Positions 48,023 to 55,520 of a stretch of DNA of 64,000 nt are shown here, piece by piece; positions within the stretch are counted from its first letter, which is position 1; each line of letters opens with the position of its first letter. The translations under genes were made by a program, and so were the position numbers. The stretch is taken from NCBI GenBank assembly GCA_017983955.1, contig JAGOAJ010000006.1:1-64000 (forward strand), read 5' to 3'. The DNA is from Burkholderiaceae bacterium (GTDB taxonomy: Bacteria; Pseudomonadota; Gammaproteobacteria; Burkholderiales; Burkholderiaceae_B). The notes under the pieces are model-generated. The model saw only the letters and a program-made list of their open reading frames with translations. It made no database searches and was not told the DNA's origin.

Positions 48023-48969
48023 GCGGCACCAGCCTGCTTATCGAAGATAAGAGCATCGTTGTCGGGATCAAAGGCGATAAAGTCGATGCGCCTGCGCTCA
48101 ATAGGGTTGAATAAGAACAGCACGCCGCTATCGAAGGAGCTGACGAAACGTAGCAGGTGGAGCACGGCACCAGCCTTAGTTCGTACCTCGACGGTGATCC
48201 ATATTATGTCTTCGCGGCGAGTTACTACAATATCGTGCTCGGTGAAGCGGTACTGAAGCATTGTCGGCGTTAGTTTACGTGCTATAGCGTCTTTCACTTG
48301 TTCGGCTCTACGGCGTTTGTTGATCTCCACCTGCTCAGCGAACCACGGAGGCATAACGCCTTTCTTCGACGCCATGCTTTCGGTCGTTAGTGCTTCCTCA
48401 ATGCTCATGCCTCGTCGTAATCGTTTGTACACGCTATTGCGTGTCAGCTCGCAACCGAAATGCTCCATTAGGTCTTTGACGGTACCAGTAACGCCAAACG
48501 CGGACTGCATGTGTTTTTTACGATTAGTCTCGCGACCACGAGCTAGTGCCTCGCAGCCTTTCGGACTCCGGTTCGGTTGGGATCTGCCGCGTAAACTGTC
48601 GTGGAGTGCTGCTAGCGCGCTCTTACTAGCGAGGCTCTGACGACCTTTAGCAAACGGGATGTCATCAACTCCGGCGGCATCCAGTAGCGCAGCAAGTTGT
48701 TGTGGGTAGAGGCCAAGCAGGCTGCTGGAGAAGGTTAAGCTATGTCCGCGTTTGGCGTAGCTTTTGGCAAGCTCGATTTCCTCGATACTAATTCTGCGCT
48801 TTTCTCGTCGGGCCACTGGTTGCCGCACGGCCTGCGCTGTAGTCTTGTTGCATATCAAGTCGTGCTGTTCGCTATCTTCTATCTTTTCTATGGCCAGGGT
48901 GCCAATATGATGGATATAAATCGCGCCTCTGTTTGAAAATGCTGTGCCGCCCGTATTGATACTGCTCAT
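48019..48969 (-). CDS. Phage protein of unknown function
   Basis: This 316-residue protein starts at ATG 48969 with GGAGGG five bases upstream; longer in-frame versions lie within the preceding gene. The middle has KRRISIEEIELAKSYAKRGH and a segment VTGTVKDLMEHFGCELTRNS-VYKRLRRGMSIEEAL, similar to DNA-recognition helices seen in phage regulators and homing endonucleases, repeated in style (two such helical units). The C-terminal third is beta-rich (HDIVVTRREDIIWITVEVRT). No catalytic motif is recognised. ATGA overlaps join it to both neighbours. Confidence 0.6.
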   Translation of the reverse strand: MSSINTGGTAFSNRGAIYIHHIGTLAIEKIEDSEQHDLICNKTTAQAVRQPVARREKRRISIEEIELAKSYAKRGHSLTFSSSLLGLYPQQLAALLDAAGVDDIPFAKGRQSLASKSALAALHDSLRGRSQPNRSPKGCEALARGRETNRKKHMQSAFGVTGTVKDLMEHFGCELTRNSVYKRLRRGMSIEEALTTESMASKKGVMPPWFAEQVEINKRRRAEQVKDAIARKLTPTMLQYRFTEHDIVVTRREDIIWITVEVRTKAGAVLHLLRFVSSFDSGVLFLFNPIERRRIDFIAFDPDNDALIFDKQAGAA

Positions 48970-50774
48970 GCCACCCTCCGTACCGTGTCCGGATGCGCAG
49001 CAATCGTCCCTTCTTTCACCCAGAACGCTGTGCACTGTGGAAACCCGCTGACGTCAGGAAGCTTTTTAAAGGTGCCAAATATCAGCGCGGTATCGATAGC
49101 GCCTTCTTCGGCCATTACGTCAATGCCATCGATAAAGTCGGCACGTCCAGCTAGGCCCAGAACGTCGAAGCGGTCAAAGGCGGCCAGCTTCAGGCCTGAG
49201 ATCGTTGCGATGGCCAGCGCCAGTACCGCATCAGTGCGCCATTTCTCTGACTCGGACTGCAGGGCGTAATCGCGGACACCCGAGGTGATTAGCATGTCGG
49301 TCCCGATCACAACTGAGTCCCAGCCAAAGATAACGGAGTACTTGGACAACAGCTGGTTGAGTGGATCCAGAGCCTTGCCCAATATCTCGGCAGGGATCCC
49401 GTCCGGTGATAGGGCATCGATGGCCACCTGCCATTGCTGAGCCGCTTGGTGATGCTCACGGGCCTTTGATGTGTAGGCGTCGGCAGTGGCCGCTTCGGCT
49501 TGTGCTGTTAGCAACCCCTTAAGTTGTGTGGTGACCTGGCCATGTTCGGCCTGGTAGCCGGCCAGGATGGTTTCGATACCCGCAATTTCTTCTTCGCTGC
49601 CGCGTTCGACCTTGGTGGATAGACGGGCGCCGGCGGCCTTGGCGGCATCGATGTCGCGCTGGGTGTTGTTCACCGCGTTTTGCATCAGGTCGCGGGACTT
49701 GATGGCACTAGGTAATTTATTGGCCGCTTCGGGATCGCCTTCAGCACCAATGGCACCGTACTGCGCTTCATAGCAGTCTAGCGCGGCCAAGGCTTCTCGC
49801 TGACCATCAGTTGCTAGTTCGCTCTGTATGCCGACGCTATGACCAGCCAGGTAGTCGACTGCACGCGCAAGCTCATGCACCAATCCCACACGAGGTCCGG
49901 TACCGGCATTCTGTTCTAGCACCTTGACCTGGTCCTGCCATTTCAGCAACTGGTCGTTGTCGTATTCCAGTTTTTGTTCTAACGATGCCAGGCGCGCAAA
50001 CGTGGCGCGGTCCTGGGTCCCGTTCTCTTCATGCGCCATCCAGGACTTAAGCTTTTGCTCAGCGGCCCCGAGTTTTGTCTGCTCGGTCCCGATCTTGCCT
50101 TTGAGTACTTCGGACTTGTCAGTTAAATGCTGGATAGCAGCAGCATCAAACTCCGGTACCGGTGCTGCCCACTTATCCGCTTTGACGTGGCCATAGGTTT
50201 CGTTGGTGACGCCTTTCCACGCGCCCTTGGCTTCTCGGCAGCGTTCCTCTGCGAACTTAGCGGCAGCAGGAAATCCTGATCGCAGCAATGGCGTGACGGT
50301 CTCGACTAGCTTATCGTCCAGGCCACGCTTTTTCAGGCTGGCCACAATATCGGCCGTCTTGGCACTTGCGCCGGTAATCGCAAACAGCAGGCTGCGGCGC
50401 TCGTCGGGCTTGGCTACTGCAAACAACTCAATGTCCAGGCAGTAGGGCAGGGCCAAGGCCATAGGTTCCCATTGAGCCATGGTGTAGCTGTGCTTTAACT
50501 CCTGATTGCCGTCCGGGGCTGTGAAGTAGGCCTCGCCGCCCTCAAGGGCGACTCCAGCCACGCCAATCTCAGCGGCATCATGCACTAGGCGGTGATATTC
50601 CTTCTTTAGCAGCACGCGCTCGGGGCGTCCGATCAATGCAAGTTTGATGGCCTCGCGGATACTGGACTTGCCAGTGTAGTTGTCGCCGGCGAAGATCGTG
50701 ACGGGAGTGGGCAAAGTTAAGCCTACCTGGGCAGCACCCAGGATGTTTTCGATATTGATGCGAGTGATTTTCAT
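48966..50774 (-). CDS. SMC/RecF-like phage AAA ATPase
   Basis: This 602-residue protein has an N-terminal ABC/SMC-type nucleotide-binding part (MKITRINIENILGA, Walker A AGDNYTGKSS at about 29-38), a long coiled coil (about 190-430) and a C-terminal half with the rest of the ATPase fold (VLALAIATISGLKLAAFDRFDVLGLAGR, near about 520-545, in the Walker B position). The layout is like SbcC/RecN. Beside a RecT protein and a PD-(D/E)XK nuclease it probably assists phage DNA end processing. No nuclease motif is seen in it. It follows the DUF3846-like gene by three bases. Confidence 0.78.
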   Translation of the reverse strand: MKITRINIENILGAAQVGLTLPTPVTIFAGDNYTGKSSIREAIKLALIGRPERVLLKKEYHRLVHDAAEIGVAGVALEGGEAYFTAPDGNQELKHSYTMAQWEPMALALPYCLDIELFAVAKPDERRSLLFAITGASAKTADIVASLKKRGLDDKLVETVTPLLRSGFPAAAKFAEERCREAKGAWKGVTNETYGHVKADKWAAPVPEFDAAAIQHLTDKSEVLKGKIGTEQTKLGAAEQKLKSWMAHEENGTQDRATFARLASLEQKLEYDNDQLLKWQDQVKVLEQNAGTGPRVGLVHELARAVDYLAGHSVGIQSELATDGQREALAALDCYEAQYGAIGAEGDPEAANKLPSAIKSRDLMQNAVNNTQRDIDAAKAAGARLSTKVERGSEEEIAGIETILAGYQAEHGQVTTQLKGLLTAQAEAATADAYTSKAREHHQAAQQWQVAIDALSPDGIPAEILGKALDPLNQLLSKYSVIFGWDSVVIGTDMLITSGVRDYALQSESEKWRTDAVLALAIATISGLKLAAFDRFDVLGLAGRADFIDGIDVMAEEGAIDTALIFGTFKKLPDVSGFPQCTAFWVKEGTIAAHPDTVRRVA

Positions 50775-50777
50775 GGC

Positions 50778-51074
50778 TTAGATTCCTGCGTAGTCGCCGT
50801 CGGGCACAATCACAACGTCGCCATGTATAGGCCGCGTTGTGCCTGGGATGCAATTGGCGTGATAGAGCTCAGTGGCTTTGGCGTTTATTGGGCTGTCGTT
50901 GATGGCGCCGTTGTCATCTACCAGCATGACGTGCAGCGGCTGGCCCATGTGGCGCAGTGCTACTGTGTCCAGGGTGTTGGCTCCAATCATTTGCATGACA
51001 TCATCCAGGGCGTGGGGCCCGATCAATTCCTCTTCGGTGCCGTTGGCGCGGATCAGTTTGCGTGTGATAGTCAT
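50778..51074 (-). CDS. DUF3846-like phage protein
   Basis: This 98-residue protein opens MTITRKLIRANGTEEELIGP and ends GDVVIVPDGDYAGI. The order HALDDVMQMIGANTLDTVAL, VMLVDDNGAINDSPINAKATELY and IHGDVVIVP matches my memory of DUF3846, a family of small phage proteins of unknown role. ATGA overlap with the preceding gene, three bases to the next. Confidence 0.65.
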   Translation of the reverse strand: MTITRKLIRANGTEEELIGPHALDDVMQMIGANTLDTVALRHMGQPLHVMLVDDNGAINDSPINAKATELYHANCIPGTTRPIHGDVVIVPDGDYAGI

Positions 51075-51766
51075 GATTCCTGGCCCTCTGTTTCACTGGA
51101 ATCTTCGGTTTCATCATCAGTTGCGCCGAAGTTGTCAGCGCGGAACTTCTTCCAACCCTTAATCCATTCGATGCACAGTGCGCCCGCCATGATTGGGCAA
51201 TCGGTTTGAGTCTTTCCTTCTTCGGCAGCCTTGTAGCCATCGTTCCAAGCCCTGTCCAGTTCGTCCTGCAAGGGCTGGTGTTCGATGATTCTGACTTCGG
51301 TATCGACAATGTCGTCGCCCATGCCATCGCCATCCTGGTCGGTGTATTCCTTACCGAGATCCATGGCGCGTTGATCATGCTCACCCTGGACTTCGTCGAT
51401 ACCAGATACGGCGTTCTCAGCGTCGGCGATGATGATTAGGCAAGCCCTGCCAACGTTGTCGAACAGGTGGTGACGACCTTCAGAGTTCTGATTGATCTTG
51501 AAAACCGCTTTGATGCCGTCTTTACTGGTGATCTGGTCAAGGTCGCCGATGATAGTTGTGCGGTTATCGCTGGCGATCAGATGTACGGCCATTTTGATGT
51601 TGTGGTCGACGCGAGCACGTAGTCGGTCGATAACATCGTCTTGCTTCTTTTTGGTCATGCTGACCCAGGGCTTGGGTAGCAGTTTGATTTCCTGGACTAG
51701 CGCCTGCAGGATGTCGCGACCGATGGTGTCAGCGGTCATTTCGCGAATGTCTTTTTCTTGGGTCAT
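51071..51766 (-). CDS. Phage protein with C-terminal Rmf-like module
   Basis: This 231-residue protein has an N-terminal half with no recognised domain (about 1-160, including DNRTTIIGDLDQITSKDGIK). Residues about 170-207 (AWNDGYKAAEEGKTQTDCP, then CIEWIKGWKKF) follow the ribosome modulation factor pattern: GY.A...G....CP....L...W..GW. The acidic tail ends ETEGQES. Rmf packs ribosomes into inactive dimers; phage proteins with this short module have unclear roles. Overlaps its downstream neighbour by ATGA. Confidence 0.65.
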   Translation of the reverse strand: MTQEKDIREMTADTIGRDILQALVQEIKLLPKPWVSMTKKKQDDVIDRLRARVDHNIKMAVHLIASDNRTTIIGDLDQITSKDGIKAVFKINQNSEGRHHLFDNVGRACLIIIADAENAVSGIDEVQGEHDQRAMDLGKEYTDQDGDGMGDDIVDTEVRIIEHQPLQDELDRAWNDGYKAAEEGKTQTDCPIMAGALCIEWIKGWKKFRADNFGATDDETEDSSETEGQES

Positions 51767-51772
51767 GGTGAT

Positions 51773-52921
51773 TTACTCCATGTCAGCCGCTGCAGCGCGG
51801 CGGTTGCGGGTGGGTGTGGTGGTTTCTTGCGGGACGTGGGCCACACCATCTAGCTCGTCGCGGCGTTGGCGGTACAGGGCGGACAGGCCCGCGCTATCGT
51901 CTGGGTGGACTTCATTGATCAGGTCTGCGGCTACGTCCAGGACGTCGTGGTCCTTGGCGCTGGCCAGGGCATTACGCACCTTTTCGGTATCCATGTAGGC
52001 GGGTGGATCCGATAGCACTTCGCCAGTAGCCTCATCGACATTACTGGCGGGTTTGAACGTCGTGTCCGTGGCTTCCGGCGCTGTCGCCTTGCGGGTGCGC
52101 GGCTTACTTTCAGGCTTGGCCGCCTCTGGCTTTTCGGCATCACGACGCAGCTCGTCGGTGTTGACGTAGATCGTGCCGTCAGGGGCTGTCCTGGCCTCTA
52201 TGGTGTCCTGAACTTCTTCGGATGCCTGTAGGCCCATCAAGAGCTCGGGCGCGTACAGGCGGCCAAAGAAGCTGGCGCAGCGGTAGCGCAACATAAGTTC
52301 CGGGATGGTCTGCCACTTACTGCCGTTCTTTGTCAGCCATCCCTCGTCGATGGCCATTTGAATCGAGACGGTGGGGGATTCTAGGCGCTCGCCGGTTTCC
52401 TTCTCGATGGCCCAGGCTTTGCAGGTTTGATGGCGGACGGTGACTTTCTTCTTAACCTCGACAGGCACTTTCTTGCCGCCGCCTGCAGGGGCTTTCCATT
52501 CGGTCGCGACGTACTCGACCACCGTGGGTTCGCCGGGTTCGCTGATATCGAAACGTAGCGAGGAATACCGACCGCAACTATTGATCGACGCAATGATGTA
52601 CGCGCTCGACCAGCTGGGGCGACCCTCGATGATGTGTAGGTTTTGCATGATCATTAAAGGATCTGCCCCCATGCGCTGCGCCATGTTCAATGCGACGATG
52701 CAGTTGGGCAGAGCGGCTGGGTTTTCCTCGTAGCCGGTGACTTGGCCGTAGGACTTGATTTCTTTGTGGGAACGGTAGGCGGTCGGCACGAGGGTCGAGC
52801 TGCTTAGCATCTTGGAAACGCGCTGCATCAGCTCGAAGCCTTGCAGGTCGAAGAAGCCGACATTGACCATTGCCGAAGATGGGGATATGCGCGCCTGAGC
52901 CAGCGTAGTGGTTTGGGTCAT
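51773..52921 (-). CDS. recT: RecT-family single-strand annealing protein
   Basis: RecT-type proteins bind single-stranded DNA and anneal homologous ends during phage recombination. The 382-residue protein contains the RecT hallmark region PNCIVALNMAQRMGADPLMI and MQNLHIIEGRPSWSSAYIIA, followed by the MLRYRCASFFGRLYAPELLMG stretch. After about residue 245 it becomes Lys/Ala/Glu-rich and disordered. It is paired with a PD-(D/E)XK nuclease two bases upstream, the usual exonuclease-annealer arrangement. Confidence 0.9.
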   Translation of the reverse strand: MTQTTTLAQARISPSSAMVNVGFFDLQGFELMQRVSKMLSSSTLVPTAYRSHKEIKSYGQVTGYEENPAALPNCIVALNMAQRMGADPLMIMQNLHIIEGRPSWSSAYIIASINSCGRYSSLRFDISEPGEPTVVEYVATEWKAPAGGGKKVPVEVKKKVTVRHQTCKAWAIEKETGERLESPTVSIQMAIDEGWLTKNGSKWQTIPELMLRYRCASFFGRLYAPELLMGLQASEEVQDTIEARTAPDGTIYVNTDELRRDAEKPEAAKPESKPRTRKATAPEATDTTFKPASNVDEATGEVLSDPPAYMDTEKVRNALASAKDHDVLDVAADLINEVHPDDSAGLSALYRQRRDELDGVAHVPQETTTPTRNRRAAAADME

Positions 52922-52923
52922 AG

Positions 52924-53727
52924 TTAATCGCCTTTATATTTGCAGGAAGAGAAGGCCGGGCAGAACTTGGCGCTGCACAGCATGGATCGTGGGTTGCCGT
53001 AAAAGGCGCCCGAGTGAATGATTTTTGCGGCGTTTCCCAGCAGGCCATCGCTGTACTCGTCGCCCACTAGAATGCTTTTCGGATCGTTGATCGCACCCAT
53101 GGCCACGCGCTGGGCCTTGATGGTTTTGCCGGTTTGCATGCCGACAATTACAGCGGGCGCGGTGACTTCTTGTTCTAGCGTGCGTTCGGCCAATAGCGTG
53201 TACATGCCCATCTGAGCGACGTGCGCGCCGGTCTTGACGGTGTAGTCAGCACTCACAGCAGTAGCACCAGTCTTGATGTCGGTAATGCCGAGCTCACCGT
53301 TTTGGTTTTCGTACACGCGGTCGATGGTGCCGGTGAGCGTCAGCCTTAAGTCAGTGAGCGTTAGGTCACGGCAGGGCAGCTCGACGGCGGTGTAAGTCAT
53401 CTGCGGGGCAATGTCCTGGCAGTACTGGGTGTGCAGTGACAGCCCGATGCCTTCAAGCGACCTGGGATCCACATCTTCCCAGTCGATGTCCTCGTCGGTG
53501 CCGTACAGTCGATCGACCAGCACACCTGCCGCTTCGTCGGCTGTAATGGGGCTTCCTGCCAGACGAGCGGAATCGAACGCTTCGGTACCCGCGTGGATGG
53601 AGTGGCCAAGGCGCGCTGCCGGCGAGGATGGTGTGCGTAGCTTCAGGATGTTTCTGGCATGCCAGCGCTTGGGGCAGTCGAATAGGTCGGACAGGGAGCT
53701 GGCGCGTATTTTTACGATGGATCTCAT
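52924..53727 (-). CDS. PD-(D/E)XK exonuclease with Cas4-like Cys cluster
   Basis: This 267-residue nuclease of the PDDEXK_1/Cas4 group shows an N-terminal SSLSDLFDCPKRWHARNILK (first Cys, C18), then LTGTIDRVYENQNGELGITDIKTG (Asp ... D-x-K metal site) split in the middle, then VAQMGMYTLLAE (QxxxY motif) and three Cys at the C terminus (MLCSAKFCPAFSSCKYKGD). One plus three Cys is the pattern of an Fe-S cluster in Cas4/AddB nucleases. It should resect ends for RecT. CAGGAG precedes its ATG; ATGA overlap with the preceding gene. Confidence 0.87.
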   Translation of the reverse strand: MRSIVKIRASSLSDLFDCPKRWHARNILKLRTPSSPAARLGHSIHAGTEAFDSARLAGSPITADEAAGVLVDRLYGTDEDIDWEDVDPRSLEGIGLSLHTQYCQDIAPQMTYTAVELPCRDLTLTDLRLTLTGTIDRVYENQNGELGITDIKTGATAVSADYTVKTGAHVAQMGMYTLLAERTLEQEVTAPAVIVGMQTGKTIKAQRVAMGAINDPKSILVGDEYSDGLLGNAAKIIHSGAFYGNPRSMLCSAKFCPAFSSCKYKGD

Positions 53728-53939
53728 TTGGATGCTCCTGAGTGTTCGACGTATTCCATAAAGCCGTCGAAGGGGTCAATGCGGATGCCGTACGCTTGCG
53801 AGAACGCTTTAGCGCCATCTTCGAGCACGGCTTGCCATGCGCCATCGGATAGATCGTCGTTGTCATAAGCGACTAGGAAACCGACGAGCATGTCGCGATG
53901 GGCTGCAGCGCTGTAGGGAATTAAATTTTTCTTGCACAC
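53724..53939 (-). CDS. Small phage protein (71 residues)
   Basis: Unrecognised protein of 71 residues from GTG 53939 (MCKKNLIPYSAAAHRDMLVG to EYVEHSGASK), acidic and helical in appearance. Its stop overlaps the nuclease ATG (ATGA) and its GTG follows the previous stop by two bases, so it is part of the leftward operon. The GTG lacks a good ribosome site, which suggests coupled translation. Confidence 0.65.
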   Translation of the reverse strand: MCKKNLIPYSAAAHRDMLVGFLVAYDNDDLSDGAWQAVLEDGAKAFSQAYGIRIDPFDGFMEYVEHSGASK

Positions 53940-53941
53940 GG

Positions 53942-54169
53942 TTAAAACCCCACCGCCGTGCCAGTGCGCGACACAAAGACGAAAAGAATCCAGACGACCA
54001 CTGCACCGCCCATCCAGGCATGTGTGGGAATAATTTCGCTGGGGTGAAGATCTCGCCAGCCGAAGCGCGGCGCAAGACGTGGGCGTAGCAAACGCACCCA
54101 GGTCGCATCAGTTGCAGCGGCAACCGTCACTACAGCGGCAAGCAGCAGGGCGTAGGTAAGGGACGTCAT
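53942..54169 (-). CDS. Small phage membrane protein (75 residues)
   Basis: This protein has two hydrophobic segments (TYALLLAAVVTVAAATDATW and MGGAVVVWILFVFVS) around a short basic loop (RLLRPRLAPRFGWRDLHP). ATG 54169 overlaps the preceding stop (ATGA). Function unknown; small membrane proteins near the left promoter can act in exclusion, but nothing proves it here. Confidence 0.65.
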   Translation of the reverse strand: MTSLTYALLLAAVVTVAAATDATWVRLLRPRLAPRFGWRDLHPSEIIPTHAWMGGAVVVWILFVFVSRTGTAVGF

Positions 54170-54384
54170 ACGCGCCCCCATGGGCACGGCGCTGGTGCCA
54201 TGCAGTTTGTTTGTGTGAACAGGTAGTCACCGGTGCCGTAAGGGTCAGACACAACGGAGCTGAACTGGCAGGCCTCGCAGGAACTTGGCTCTGCACCAGG
54301 TGCAACGCGCTTGCCGCTGGCCGCTCGGTGAGGAAAGGGGTAGGCCCGGCACACGCAAGGTGTTGGGGCGGGTTGTGGGTGCAT
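54166..54384 (-). CDS. Small Cys-rich phage protein (72 residues)
   Basis: First gene of the leftward operon, with AAGGAG eight bases before ATG 54384. The product has CVC, CEAC and two later Cys (QTNCMAPAPCPWGR), which could bind zinc. It is Pro-rich and short. Unrecognised. It lies just downstream of the promoter at 54424-54452. Confidence 0.65.
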   Translation of the reverse strand: MHPQPAPTPCVCRAYPFPHRAASGKRVAPGAEPSSCEACQFSSVVSDPYGTGDYLFTQTNCMAPAPCPWGRV

Positions 54385-54396
54385 TCGCTGCTCCTT

Positions 54397-54412
54397 AATA
54401 ACTTTGGTTATC
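54397..54412. promoter_or_regulatory. Phage operator OL1-like
   Basis: AATAAC-TTTG-GTTATC, one mismatch from the perfect palindrome AATAAC-N4-GTTATT. It lies downstream of the left promoter -10, in the leader of the first early gene. Confidence 0.75.
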
Positions 54413-54423
54413 AGAATAGAGCA

Positions 54424-54452
54424 ATAATAACCTCAGTTATTAAAGGTGTCAA
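54424..54452 (-). promoter_or_regulatory. Left early promoter (PL)
   Basis: Reading leftward, TTGACA (54447-54452) and TATTAT (54424-54429) are separated by exactly 17 bases. One operator palindrome lies in the spacer and overlaps the -10, another overlaps the -35. The transcript should cover the whole recombination operon to the integrase. Confidence 0.88.
54426..54441. promoter_or_regulatory. Phage operator OL2-like
   Basis: AATAAC-CTCA-GTTATT is a perfect palindrome between the -35 and -10 of the left early promoter, so bound repressor would block RNA polymerase. Confidence 0.85.
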
Positions 54453-54466
54453 TAACTAGAGTTATT
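54451..54466. promoter_or_regulatory. Phage operator OL3-like
   Basis: AATAAC-TAGA-GTTATT is a perfect palindrome starting at the last bases of the left promoter -35, 25 bases from OL2. Confidence 0.85.
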
Positions 54467-54581
54467 TAATGTCTGACTGGCTGACAGCGGACAGCCGCTT
54501 CTCTCGTTTACCCTTCAGAGGAACCGTTACACTGAGCTTCGTTGCTTAGCCTATGAGCTTTGGTACTTAAAAGGAATCGCT

Positions 54582-55229
54582 ATGGAAATAGAGAGCAGAC
54601 CAGCTTCAATGGCGGGACTAGATTTGATTGCCGAGTCTTTAAAGAATCCGGTTGCTGTGTCGTTTCAAACGTCAACTTCGGCGGGATATCCATTGGCCGC
54701 TGCAATTGCTAGGCAAGCAACTCAATATGCTGAAGCTGCTCTCACAAAAAAGAAAATGGTGCACTTTGCAGTGTTTTCATCAGAGGCTGTTCAGGTAGCT
54801 AGGGCGCATGCTGTGATTAAATATATCGGTCACTTGAAAGGCGTGCAAGTGTATGCAGCGGGTAGGGCGCTACGTTTCGCCAGCAGTATCAATGAGGTTC
54901 TGGACTGCTATCTAACTGCTCAGAGCTGTACCGATTGGCGCGCTCACTGCCACACAATCATAGGACCCTCTCAAGGTCTACATTTGCCAGACACTATTGC
55001 ACCTCTGAACTCTGTGGGTTACGGCGTGGCAGACCCTAGCAAGGGCCGACGACGAGTTACCGAGTACTTGATTCCATGTAAATTTGTAGCTCGTCGCGCT
55101 GGGTTTGGTCTATCTAGACTGAGCTTTACGCATCCATCGGGAATAGAGGCGCAAATACAAGCGCTAGCGGTGCAAGATGGTTGTGCATGGTGCCCGCGAT
55201 TCAATCCATCAGACCATCGACCGATGTAG
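54582..55229 (+). CDS. Phage accessory protein of unknown function
   Basis: This 215-residue protein has a good start (AAGGA five to six bases before ATG 54582) and is the only rightward gene in this part of the prophage. No domain is recognised. It contains VHFAVFSSEAVQVARAHAVI, a Cys/His-rich middle (TAQSCTDWRAHCHTIIG) and a C-terminal DGCAWCPRF pair that might bind metal. Divergence from the left operon across three operators means its promoter may also answer to the repressor. It looks like an added gene whose role cannot be assigned. Confidence 0.6.
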   Translation: MEIESRPASMAGLDLIAESLKNPVAVSFQTSTSAGYPLAAAIARQATQYAEAALTKKKMVHFAVFSSEAVQVARAHAVIKYIGHLKGVQVYAAGRALRFASSINEVLDCYLTAQSCTDWRAHCHTIIGPSQGLHLPDTIAPLNSVGYGVADPSKGRRRVTEYLIPCKFVARRAGFGLSRLSFTHPSGIEAQIQALAVQDGCAWCPRFNPSDHRPM

Positions 55230-55241
55230 TTTTCCGCCCAC

Positions 55242-55271
55242 AAAAAAGGCTCCCCATTTCTGAGGAGCCTT
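55242..55271 (-). terminator. Leftward terminator of the 22-residue peptide unit
   Basis: AAGGCTCC (55246-55253) and GGAGCCTT (55264-55271) form a perfect stem; on the minus strand it is followed by six T. It lies five bases after the peptide stop codon and also faces the end of the rightward gene. Confidence 0.88.
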
Positions 55272-55275
55272 CGCC

Positions 55276-55344
55276 TTAGTTCGCTGGCATCATTAGCAGG
55301 AAAATTCCCACTACGATTGCCAGCGATACAGTTCTGTATCGCAT
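55276..55344 (-). CDS. 22-residue hydrophobic peptide with start-codon hairpin
   Basis: A 22-codon frame from ATG 55344 to TAA 55276 has AAGGAG seven bases upstream. The product (MRYRTVSLAIVVGIFLLMM and three more residues) has a basic start and one membrane helix. The start codon borders a perfect palindrome GCGATACAG-TT-CTGTATCGC (55323-55342) covering codons 1-7, and a second hairpin CCCCG-ctgt-CGGGG lies just before the ribosome site. It stands alone between two leftward terminators. The design resembles type I toxin or leader peptides; function is inferred only. Confidence 0.55.
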   Translation of the reverse strand: MRYRTVSLAIVVGIFLLMMPAN

Positions 55345-55430
55345 GTCGCGCTCCTTGCCCCGACAGCGGGGCGCGGTGACCGCAACGGCGGCCACCTACA
55401 TGTACGTCATGATCAATTGTGGATAGATGC

Positions 55431-55456
55431 AAAAAAGGCCTCCGTGTGGGAGGCCT
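55431..55456 (-). terminator. Terminator after the adenine methyltransferase gene
   Basis: AGGCCTCC (55436-55443) and GGAGGCCT (55449-55456) form a perfect stem with a five-base loop, followed on the minus strand by six T. It closes the leftward repressor/defence-like transcript. Confidence 0.9.
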
Positions 55457-55520
55457 GGGGGAGGGTGGTTATATCAGCGGTAGATGAAAATATTCGCGAC
55501 GGATCTTTAGAGAGTGCTGG

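Noticed and set aside
55249-55520. CRISPR or attachment repeats suggested by several palindromes
   Set aside because: The palindromes are two terminators and one start-codon hairpin; there are no regularly spaced repeats.
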